Below are positions 12,201 to 24,200 of a stretch of DNA of 64,000 bases, one piece after another; position 1 is the first letter of the stretch, and every line of letters begins with the position of its first letter. Location: positions 210,735,507 through 210,799,506 of the forward strand of contig BTPG01000004.1 of NCBI GenBank assembly GCA_036245525.1, written 5' to 3'. A program made the position numbers and the translations under genes. The notes under the pieces are model-generated. The model had not been told where the DNA came from. It saw nothing but the letters and a program-made list of their open reading frames with translations, and made no database searches. This DNA is from Semisulcospira habei. Its lineage: Eukaryota > Mollusca > Gastropoda > Semisulcospiridae.

Positions 12201-15200
12201 AGACCATAACCATATGCAGTATTTACCTGCCACCATCCCTGCGGGTCTGTAGTAATGATTTTTAAAATTTAGTAGATCAACTGCCCCCTCCCTTTATTCT
12301 CATGGGGGATTTTAACGGTCACGCTCACCTTTGGGGTAGTGACCACTGTGATGGCAGAGGTCAGATGTTAGAAGATGTTTTTTCTCAACTTAACCTATGT
12401 GTCTTTAACGATGGCTCACCTACATACTCTAACTCAGGTTCACTATCTAGTTCTGTTCTAGACCTCACTGTGTGTGATCCTTCTCTCATGCTGGACTTTG
12501 ACTGGAAGGTTCACGACGACCTGTGTGGTAGTGACCACTTCCCAGTAGTCCTGTCATCGGTCAGCTGTGAGGAGGATCCGCCGGTGGGGCGCTGGAATCT
12601 CAAGAAAGCTAACTGGCCTCTGTTCGCCTCCCTCTGTCAGTCTCGTATTACAGAGGAGGTGGTCATGTCAGCTGAAGAACCTGTTTCTTCTTTTACTACT
12701 ATTTTGTTGGACGTAGCAGGCGAAACCATCCCTAAAACTTCCGCATCAGTCCCTCGAAAGCTGAGAGTACCATGGTTCAATGAGGAGTGCCGCAAGGCCC
12801 AAAAAGCGCGCAAATCTGCTCAGCGACGTGCTTTCCGTACTCCGTCGCAAGTGAATATTTTAACCTTTAAAAGACAGAGGGCGAAAGCCCGTTACATTTT
12901 TAAACGTGAACACCGTGCTTCCTGGAGACGCTTCGTCTCATCTTTTAACTTCTCGGACTCCGTCCCAGAAAGTCTGGAGGGCTGTTCGAGGAATTAGGGG
13001 CAGGGGTGGCTCAGCTTCTGTCGGCCATCTTAGAGATGGTGCCAGCTTGGTCACAGATAAAAAACTGTGGCCAGTTTGCTTGCCTCCACCATTGCCCATA
13101 ATTCTTCAACTGAGCATTATTCACCCTTCTTCCAGAGAGAGAAGGAGAAGCGCGAGTCTCGTATTTGTGATTTTAAGTCCGATAAATCAGAAGACTATAA
13201 TGCCCCTTTTACATTATCCGAATTGCAGCAAGCCTTGCAGAAATGTAATGACTCTGCTGCTGGCCTAGATACCATCCACTATCAATTCCTAACGCATCTG
13301 CCTGAGAGGTCACTCCTTGTACTTCTCAAGGCCTTTAACCATATCTGGAGAACTGGTCATTTTCCGCCGTCTTGGCGCCAGGCTGTGGTTGTACCGATCC
13401 CCAAGCCGGGTAAGGATCCTTCCGACCCGGGCAACTACCGGCCTATCGCTTTGACATCATGTTTATGTAAAACTATGGAGTGCCTGGTCAACAACCGCCT
13501 GGTGTGGCATCTTGATTCACAGGGTGTCCAGACCTCCAGTGCGGTTTCCGGCGCTTCCGTAGTACAACTGACCATTTAGTCCGCTGTGAATCATTTATTC
13601 GAGATGCTTTTGTCAACAAGCAGCATGTCTATGCAATTTTCTTCGATCTTGAGAAGGCACATGACACTACCTGGAAGTGGAAGTATGGCATAATGTCTGA
13701 CTTGTTGGACATGGGTTTTTAAGGGCACCTGCCCGTTTTTATTCACAATTTTTTGACTAACCGGTCGTTCCATGTCCGTGTGGGCTCCACCCTCTCCGAC
13801 TCCTTTGAACAGGAGATGGGTGTCCCACAAGCGGACACAACAGCAAGGTGACAGTAAAAGGTAATTTAAATAATTATTGTTTCAAAGTGTTGCTGCACTA
13901 CAAAACTAATACGAACATATATTACTTGTTCTGTTTTATCCTTTGAAATATTGAATATCGCATTCAGAAACTTGAACGTAACTGTTACAACCAAAACTAA
14001 ACCATCGTCGTCGGATGGAGGCAAATTCCATCAAGTAATGTTTTCTTCCTTTGTTCAAAACACGCGGTTATTGAGCCGATTGATTTTACATTTGTTTGCA
14101 TCAACATTCATTTGAAGTAATTAGAAAAGCAGTACACTTTCAGTTACATTGCTGTTTTTAAACATTTATGGTGCTCAGTCATCAATTTTGCATGAATGTA
14201 ACCATTTACAACCAAAACTTACCTTCAACTTTTTCGCTTCCCTGCTCCATCGATGTCACCTGTAGGTATGAGGTACGTAGGACTGACCAAATGCAAATCT
14301 CAAAATGGCCGCTGATTCCAGAAAATCACGTGCGTTGATGATTGCGAGATTTTTTCCCGTGTTTGAACGTAACACAACATTTACAATTTTTGGGTTGAAG
14401 AAGTTTAAAACGCAGCCTTCTTTCAATTCTCGAAAGGATTTCGAATTTGTTTACGGTAATCAGAATGAAGAGTAATGTTGTCTAGGATATGTTAATTAAG
14501 TGCCTCACGGTAAGTTTTTTGTGTTCCGGTTCACAGTGAGATTTGCATGTGTGAAATTGACGCACGTTATGTTCATTCTAGCCTTTACTTGCTCTCAAAC
14601 TACTTTAAACTTAGACACATGTAAAACTTGACAATATGGTAACAAAATAGTAACTTGCATTGGCTCTCTATAGGCCTAAACTTGGTTTCAAAATTCTATT
14701 TCTTCCCTGGAATTTTTTATCTGAAAGTGAACACACGTGAGTGATGTCACGTTTCAAAATTTTGGCTTCCGCCGCTCAATCGCACAAAACAATAAATAAC
14801 TCTTTTATCCCAATGGACGTATGCAAAAATGACACAGGATTAGAAGGTATGTTCAATTTCTAACCAGTTGAGGTATGGTTGTGTGAGATGCATGCCTGAT
14901 TTTGAGTTTGAAGGCTTTGTTTTGTCAGTCAGGTAGTGAAACCGGCACTCGACGCCTAGTCATACTCTTGACCATATGTTATTGATAGCAGGGGCTTGCT
15001 GCACAGACTCTTGTACAGTTGTAGGCCTTTGGGAAGTCAAAGGCACTATTGAACCCCTCAGGCCTTTGGGGTACAATGGTTGCTTTGACCTCCCTCAGGC
15101 CTACAAGGGTCAGTGCAGCAAACCCCTGCTACCAATAACTTGTATTGCTCTATCCTAAGTTTGTTATAAGGAGAATAATTTAGAAAATGTAGTTCAGGAC

Positions 15201-18200
15201 CTTTGGAAGGAACTTGTTATGCCTGATTTGTTGGCTGACATGCGGTAGCAAACATGAGTCTGTATACTGGGCCAGTGGTTATCTGTCTGCCATCGTCTTT
15301 GGTAAACTTTGACATTGGCTTTCTTGGCGTCTATTCAAGGCACAGTCTTCAAATTTGACCCACAGGTATTTTGTGGCAAGATCTTTCTAAATGTACTATT
15401 TAAATGACCTCTTTCAAAGTTCCAGCTCGCAGGGGTCAAGTAATACTTCATTGGGGGTTGACTAATGTGGTGAAAATGTGCGTATTTTTATAAAATCATT
15501 ATCTTGTTGGTACGAAAGTCAACCCTTCTGTAAAGATACTTTATCATTTGCTCAAAAGAGTCTTGTCAGTGCCCTCTTGGAAAGTTTGAGTTCACAAGGG
15601 TCAACTTTATGATGTTGATCGGTCATGCACGCGAGGTCATAAGAGCGTTGCCTTATGTTAAGTCTGATTTAACTCATAAAGCCCTGAAAGACAACAGGAT
15701 GTGAATCGACCATATTTCAAGGTTGGTGTCAGAATAGCTTGGCGCCTCTAGGCGCCAGGCTATTCTGACGCCAACCTTGAAATATCGGGGTCGATCCGTC
15801 TCCTGGACTGTGATAGAGACCTCAGAGGATATCAATAATAATGTGATAATTTCGTCCTCAGGGCGTAAGGAGTTAACAGCGACATTTACTGTACAGTGTG
15901 CCTGTTTTTCTTGGCTCTTGTGCAAAGCAAAAGTGAGTGTGTTTTGGGCCAGTGGTCTTCCCTCCGTGGTAAACTTTAACGTTGGCATTTTTTCGGAGAC
16001 TATTCAAGCAACATTTTTCAAACTTGGCCCAAGGATACTTTGTGGTAAGACCTTTCTAAACATACCAATTTGAATGACCTCTCACAAAGGTCAAGGTCAC
16101 ATGGGATCAGGAATAGGTCATAAATAGCTATATTTGGACATAATTTATTTTTTCTCAAATACTATTCACAACTTCAAACCCAAACTTGGTACAAAGATAC
16201 CTGATGGTAAGACCTTTCTATACACCACAGCATGGAATTTTCCTCATTTTGGTGGATTTCTGCTTAAATGAAGTTGCCAATCCGCCGGGGGAAAAAATTC
16301 CGCCGAAAAAAGAAAATCGTAAAGTCACTATTCCAATACCACATTTCGCGATCTTTACGTGGCAGATATCCTAAAACCGTGCATTCAAAATTGAGCGAGG
16401 CGTTAGCTTTAGCTCGCACAGGTCGCTTCCGGTCTTTAGTGGTAGCTCACGGACTACAGTGCCGTTTCCGTACTGTCCAGTCTCTTAGCCTTAGTCAGTC
16501 CCAGTCATCCCCTAATTTTTCAGTTCCCTCAAAAACACTACCGCCCACCAGCTGCACATTTGTCATGCACAAAATACAAAAAAAAAACCAGCACATCACC
16601 GGTCTCATTTCTTGGCTATGAAACTGGTTCCTTACCAACCCCACACCCAAGCACAGCTGAAATCAGCGTGCCCCTCAAATCACTACGTCAATGGCAACTC
16701 AACATAGGCCCAAAATTGTCCACTGGATAAGCTCAGGATGGTATGAATCAAAGCACCAAACATCTCCTCTCAGCTAACCAGAAATTTCCAGCAAATTCCA
16801 ACATTCAGCCCTACTACAAATTTTCAAACAAGACAAAAATTATTTTTAAAAACACCGGTCCTCTTACTGCCTGAACTGGCCAAATTTGACTGTATAATGT
16901 GACCGGTAGTCGTAGTCGGGTCAAAATATCGCGGAGAGAAAAATACTTAAACGTGGAGACAGAATAGATGATTCTGGAGCCAAGAATATTTGGAAATGGA
17001 CTTGGCTCGAGAAAACCGTAAACGAGCTCCTCGCTCGGTATATTCGCAAGTTAGCTGCCTCTGGGCTGGCATATTGTGAACCGTGCAGAGTTGATAACTA
17101 CACTGCACGCGGAAAACGGAAAGACATTCAGATGTATTTTGGGTAAACATTTGGATATATTCTGTTGAATACTTTTAGTATACACTTAAACCTTTGACAC
17201 AAAAAAATGAAAAGTGCTCCCCAAAAATAAGAAGAAAGGCAAGATTTTTACTAGGTGGTTAAGAAGCTCAGTTTCTCTCTAAAATGCACTGGATTGCACA
17301 AATTTTAATGTAAATTTAAAAAAAAAAAAATCGGGGGGGGGGGGGGTGCATGCCCCCGGACCCCCCCCCCCCCCCCCCCCCCCCCTAGTAAAAAGGGTTT
17401 TCCTCTTTTTTTAGTTCGGGTAATTCCATTCTCTGATACATACTAATTTGGTTGATCCCTCAGAAAGGTCAAGGGTCACAAAAAAGACCTCAGTAAAAAG
17501 AGTGAAAAATAGCCATATTTTGTCAAAAAGATGTTTTTCTCAAATGCTATTCACAACTTCAAACCAAAACTTGGTACAGAGATACCTGATGATAAGACCT
17601 ATCTATGCATACTAATTTGGATGACCCCTCAGAAAGGGCTCAGGAAATAGGTCCGAAATAGCCATATTTTTACAAAAGATGTTTATTTCTCAAATACTAC
17701 TCACAACTTTAAACCTAAACTTGCTACAAAGATACCTGATGGGAAGACCTTTCTATGCACACTAATTTGGTTGATCCCTCAGAAAGGTCAATGGTCACGA
17801 GAGCTCAGAAAATAGGTCTAAAATAGCCATATTTTGACAAAAGATGTGTTTTTTTCTCAAATACTATTAACAACTTCAAACCCAAATTTGGTACAGAGAT
17901 ACCTGATGGTAAGACCTATCTATGCATACTAATTTGGATGACCCCTTGAAAAGGCCAAGGGTCACAGAAACTGGCAAATGTGTGTAAAATGCTGATTTTT
18001 TTTTATAAAATTGTAGGTATTCCCAAATTTTTCAACTAAATTTGGTACAAAGATGTCCACTGGATAAGCTCAGGATGGTATGAATCAAAGCACCAAACAT
18101 CTCTCAGCTAACCAGAAATTTCCAGCAAATTCCAACATTCAGCCCTACTACAAATTTTCAAACAAGACAAAAATTATTTTTAAAAACACCGGTCCTCTTA

Positions 18201-21200
18201 CTGCCTGAACTGGCCAAATTTGACTGTATAATGTGACCGGTATTCGTAGTCGGGTCAAAATATGGAGGAGAGAAAAATACTTAAACGCAGAATAGATGAT
18301 TCTGGAGCCAAGAATATTTGGAAATGGACTTGGCTCGAGAAAACCGTAAACGAGCTCATTTTTAGTTGACTCATCACAAATGTCAAGGGTCACCACGTGT
18401 AAAAAAATGCTTACATTTTCAGAAAACATGGATTTGCTGCTGCAGAATCCAGCCCTTGTCAAAGGTCACACATGTAAATCGGTCATACATGTGAGCCATA
18501 ATGGCTTTGCCTTTCTTGTTTCTTAATATGATTGGTGGTCTTGTGTAACTGTAAGCATGACCCATGCCATGCCTGACAAGCTATTTTTTTCTTCTCCTCC
18601 TTATGTTTTTTTTTCTTTTCTGTTCCCTTTCCAACTGCAACTTCCAAAACTTGTTCATAGTGCTTCGAAATTTTTGTCTGTTTTTACAAAGTTGTGAATT
18701 TTTGCTTTGATTATTTTCAGCTTGTGTTCGGTGTTTACGTGAACCGCTGCTGTATGGAGATCGCTTTTTCATGTTTGTCTGTTCGCATTGCAATCATGGG
18801 CAGGAGTACATCAAACGACTGCCGTTCAAATGGTGGGTGCTCTTGATGTGATACATGTTTCAATTGTTCCTTACCACAGGTGACAGTCGTCAGGCCATCA
18901 ACTTTTTCAAAATCCAAGAAGGCTGAATTTTAGCTTTTTGTTTCAGACCGAACACCCCTTCAGCCAGCCTGCTCCACCTGCAACAGGCATAAATTCTCAT
19001 GAGCCCCTGCATATGCAGGGCCTCATGAGAATTTATGTCTCTTGCTCGCACTGCCATTTACCGTTTTCAGTCTTTAAAATATTTTGCACTGTCACCTGTG
19101 TATTACTGTGAAAAGAAATTTGAGTCTTTATCCTCTTTGAAAATGATGTTTTTGCAACCTAAACAGTCTAGTTCACTTACAGGTGTTATTTACCCCAAAA
19201 CTTTTTGAGGTGTCACCTAATAATTATATACCAGTTGCTGGAGATGGATTGACTATGATAATGCAAGAGTAGTTCCGCATTAGCTTAGCACCATCAGGCA
19301 CGAAGCTAGTATGGCAAGACCCTTGAATTCTTATGGTCGATCCATGTGCTGTAGTGTCTGGGTAAAAGGTTTGACCCCATTCTCACGCAGCCACCGGTTC
19401 TGTTTACAGTATCGGTGGCTGCATGCAAAACAGGAGTTAATATGAAGGCTTGATTTATATTTCAGAAGAATGGACAGGCCTCTCTGATAGTAATAGGCCC
19501 GTTATAACGGAACAGAAGGTGTAGGGTGATGGATTGGGGTTGAATTGCAGCTTTTGCTGGAGGCCTTTAACCCCTATCATACTGAGGCTAAAAGCTTCAG
19601 ATGTGTACACTGCAAAATGCAAGCTACATTATAGTACTTACAGATAAAGATATAGACCAATGGCTTTAGTTCAAGGGTGGTGCCAGAATAGCTTGGTGCC
19701 TAGAGGCACTACCCTTGAACTATTTTAGTCAAACTTATTTCACACACTGGTGTATTCCGAATGATAAGTGTTAAAAGAACAATACTCTCAGTCTCACCAG
19801 ACGAACAGAAATTAAATTATTTCTTTGGCTGTCGGTAGCTTGTTTGGTTGAAGTGATTCCTGCAGGAATCACCTCGACCACACACGCTACCGGCAGCCAA
19901 TGGGTTAGAGCGGCCTTCACATTCTGCACAAAGATTACTCAGGTTGGCAGATGAAATAACAATAAAAGTCTGCATTTTATCGGGCCTGGTTCAGTAACCT
20001 TAAAAGGTACACAACTCCCAGACCTGAAAACACCTTTAGTATCCATTTTGTTGTATCTGTTTTTTGCAGGGTGGATATTGTGCATTTAGCGCTGTTTAAT
20101 ATGACGCTGCTGTACTCTCACAAGTACTATGATCTCGACACAGACCTATTGCCGTGGCTGGCAGATCAATCAGAAAATCTACAAGTTGAAAATATCCTCG
20201 ATGTGAGTTTGCATTGTTCTTTTGTTTGAATTACTTTGATTTATAGAATTAGCTGTCCTTTCCTGGTCTTTGTCTTGTAATCCATGGGTGACCGTCTTGA
20301 GCCCTGGAGACTGATTCAGTTTTTTCAAGATCCCGGAAAACAGCAACTGAATTTCAGCTTTTTGGTTCAGACAGAACATCCCTTCAGCCAGCCTGTTCCA
20401 CCCGCAAGAAGTTCTCATGAGCCCCTGGTGGCCATGGATGAGGGTGCGTAGTTAGTCTGTGGACTGTTTCCAGTCATTTCAGTTCATTGCATTGTCAACC
20501 ATGTGTAATCACTAACAGGGGTTTAATATTGTTGTTTCAGGGTCAGCCAGTCTTCTCTCCTTTTGTCCGATACAAGATGGAGTCAGCTCTTAACGGGCAC
20601 AAATCAAAGTATGTTTTGAAGTTGAAATACAAATTCTTACTGTCAAGGTGGTGTTAAAGATCTATTAAATATTAAAGCAATATCCACATACTGTGTCATA
20701 GCTGCCAACCCTCCCGATTTTATCGGGAATTTCCCGATTTTGTTTCAAGTCCCGATTTTCCGTTTTTTGGTACATTTCTCCCGATTTTCTGATTTTCAAG
20801 CTTTGTTTAAAAACTCGAGGCATTTTGGCGTACTGCGTGGGGTCAAGCGCCTGTAGTTGAGAGCCTACAGCTATACTTACCGCTAAGCTTTCGGGGACCC
20901 ACAGCCAGTCTTGATTACGCATGCGCAGCAAATTCCCATCCATTCTGTGTTTGTTCCGGTTGCTTCGAAATTGCCGTGCACATGCTTAGCAATTATCACA
21001 ACTGGTATTTTCGATTTTCAACAAAATCATGCCGCCAGAGAAGCAGAAGTTGTTGATGAAGTTCGATCCAGACTACAAGCATTCCTTTCCTTACGACGAA
21101 TTGAGAAAGGGCGAACACTTTGCCTTTTGCAAAATGTGCCGGGCAGATATAAACATTGCTGCACAGTAAACCTATTAGGCGGGCTGACGCGCAATGTGTT

Positions 21201-24200
21201 TGATTATTTGACCGGAGCAAGGTGTGTAACTCCCCCCCCCCCTCCCCCCCCCCCTGTCGTTTTATTTTTCGGCCCCTGGAAGCTACGGCTAGTGTCGTGG
21301 AGGCAACTCCCGATTTTTGTTGCCTCAAGGTTGGCAGCTATGCTGTGTTAAGTGCACTCACAAGGGGGTTAAAATCTAAAATAAACATAGGTTTCAGATA
21401 TTTAAATATTTTTAAATTTAATTTTACTCCCTTGTGAAAGCAGTGAGAAGCACTGTTCAGGCTGCTCAAGGAGGGGCTCATGATGATCTGTGATTCTTGC
21501 TGTCGCCACTTTGTACATATGCTCCTTGCACGTCTGATGCTCTGATGTTGAAGCAACAAAGATTTCAGAAACACAGTCTGACCACTGGCAGTGAAGGGGT
21601 TAACCTCATTGCCCATGCTGCCACTGGCACTGGCCTCATCACACCATCTTGTTCATGTACCCGATGCTGGAGGTTAACATTTGTGATAATTGAATTCGTG
21701 CAGGTTCGTGTCGGGGCGGGAAGTTAAGAAGAGGGCCACATGGTGGGCGCTGATCGTGCGAATTCCTCCTCACCCTCCATCCATCAGTGTGCCCGTGTCT
21801 GGGTTTATTAGCGACGAGGTCATGGATAACCTCAATGGCAGAGGTCGCAAGGTCAAGTTTATATCACCCGCCCAGTGGTAAGTTCAGAACATAATCAGTG
21901 TTATTATCCCTTTGACAGCTACTGATGATGCTGTTTGGTTGGGGGGACAAAGCATGTTGTAGGTTTTTTTCCGCCAAGCTGTTTCGTCTGCACTCGGTAG
22001 CAGTCAAAGGGTTAAATATATGGTTTCTGGTCTAACCCCCTTGCACATGCTGCCACTAGAAATTTTGTTTATAATGAGGACTGAAAAATTAACCGTTCGG
22101 CAGTCAGTAGCGTTTTTTGTCATGATGATTCTGGCAGAATCATTGTGACTAAAACCGCCACTGAAAGCCAAAGGGCTGACTCCTTGTGCCTTCAGCCACC
22201 AGGCTTTATTCTGAAAATTTACGCACATGGGTCATTGGCCCGCAGAGTACAAATCCAGTGGGTCATTTCTGAAATCGTATGGGCCAAATGTGCCAAAATA
22301 TCAAAAGGGGGGGGGGTATTGTGTGCACCTTCAGGAGCTTGTGGGGGGGGGGGGGGGGGGGAGCAAGAGAGGGGGATAAAATATGGGTGGGCCTTTAGGA
22401 ACACATGAAAGAAGGGTCCGTTGCCGACAGAAACTTGTGGGTCATTTTCATAAATTATGCGCCAATGGTGCAGGGTGCACTCCAAAAATGAACCATGCAG
22501 CCACTGTTAAGTACCTGTGGCTTCATGCGCAAGGGGCTTAACTCTTTGGAGACACACCTTTTTGGGCTTGGCTATTCCCTGGGAAAGCACGTTTTTGGGG
22601 TATATTAAAAAAATTATACAGAGGACAGTTTTTCATGCACAAGAATGCTACACATAATTATCAGTAAAAACCTCATTATTTCAATGTTCTAATAATATAA
22701 GTTTTATGTACCAAAATTAAAAAGAACTTACCATAATATTTGCTTGAAATACACCAACAAAATGTATCCTGACTTTTTTTCGCCATTTTAGATCGTAGAT
22801 AGTGCATGACTTAATCCACAGTTGCTCATGTAAATTCAAAAACAAAAGCAACCAGCTTTAGCTTTCCAATAAAGAGAAGCCTCGATGATGACGATGCAGT
22901 GTACATCAGGTACCGTCTCGATGGCAGCCTGTTCAACCTCAGACGACTGCAGGCCCACACGAAAACCCTAGACCAACTGATTCGTGAGCTGCTTTTTGCT
23001 GATGATGCTGCCCTCGTTGCACACACAGAGAGAGCCCTGCAGCGCATTACGTCTTGCTTCGCAGATGCTGCCCAGCTCTTTGGACTCGAGGTCAGTCTGA
23101 AAAAGACAGAGGTCCTCCATCAGCCGGCACCCAAGACAGTGTATCGCCCTCCTCACATCACCATTGGCGAGTCTGAACTAAAGTCAGTGCACCAGTTTAC
23201 TTACCTTGGCTGCATTATCACGTCGGACGCCAAGCTGGACAAGGAGCTTGACAGCAGGCTGGCAAAAGCGAACAGCGCTTTCGGGCGACTTTTCAAGCGG
23301 GTGTGGCACAATCAACAGCTGAAAACAGGCACCAAGATCAGCGTGTACAGAGCTGTGGTCCTCACCACCCTGCTGTATGGTTCCGAGTCCTGGGCCCTCT
23401 ACCGCAGCCAACTACGACTCCTCGAACGCTTCCACCAGCGCTGCCTGCGTACCATCCTGGGCATTCACTGGAGTGACTATGTCACCAACGTCGAGGTCCT
23501 TGAACAGGCTGAAACTGTGAGCATCGAGGCTTTGCTGCTGCGGACACAGCTCCGCTGGGCGGGGCACGTCTCCAGGATGGAGGATCATCGCCTACCAAAG
23601 ATCACCCTGTTCGGCGAGCTTGCTACTGGACACCGTGACAGAGGGGCACCAAAGAAGAGATACAAAGACTGTCTCAAGAAGTCACTTAGTGCCTGCCAAA
23701 TCGACCACCACCAGTGGTCTTCGCTTGCTGCGGACCGTGACACCTGGCGCTCCACCATTTACAAGGCAGCTGTCTCCTTTGAGGACTCTCACAGAGCTAG
23801 CCTTAAGGACAAGCGGCTCAGGAGAAAAAACAGAGATGCCGCAGCTCAGAACCCTGGCCATACCTTCCCCTGCAGCCACTGCGGTCGAACCTGCCTGTCT
23901 CGGATTGGCCTCCGCAGCCACGAACAAGCCTGCAGACGTCGTGGGCAACTCCTATAAAATCTTCGTTCGCGAAGTCAAGCCAAGAAAGAGAAGTAACTGC
24001 TGATAGACGAATTGTTTCTAAATCGTATAACAGCAGTTGTTTCCCTTTGACCATATTTACCATCCTGGGCAGAGAAAAAAATAAGTCGTATGCGCTTGTA
24101 TCACGTACACGTCGCCAACGACTATGTTCAGGGTGTACGCGGTTAAAGCATGTCTTCAAAGAGTTGATGTTTTTTTTTTCAGTCCTTGTGTGCAAAGAAT

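Larger units (their letters stand above)
9950..13832 (+). pseudogene. I/Nimb-like LINE with gag, endonuclease and partial RT
   Basis: The 5' region and ORF1 start near 10471 ([14 protein letters not shown]). ORF1 is frameshifted near 10810 and continues to a gag domain with zinc knuckles [28 protein letters not shown] and [15 protein letters not shown] (about 11054-11222). ORF2 starts at 11919 with an APE endonuclease ([10 protein letters not shown], then [13 protein letters not shown] at 12302 and GSDHFPVV). RT follows ([20 protein letters not shown] at about 13390, then [12 protein letters not shown]). It stops abruptly at about 13832 before the FADD motif, so the 3' half is lost. Several frameshifts; inactive. 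Confidence 0.85.
15905..18522 (+). repeat. Interspersed repeat with 165-bp subunits, copy 3
   Basis: Starts GGCTCTTGTGCAAAGCAAAAG and ends GTGAGCCATAATGGCTTTGC. At least four subunits at 17440-17990. Interrupted by the hAT-like element at 16226-17435 and by the 0.3-kb segment at 18055. Confidence 0.65.
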
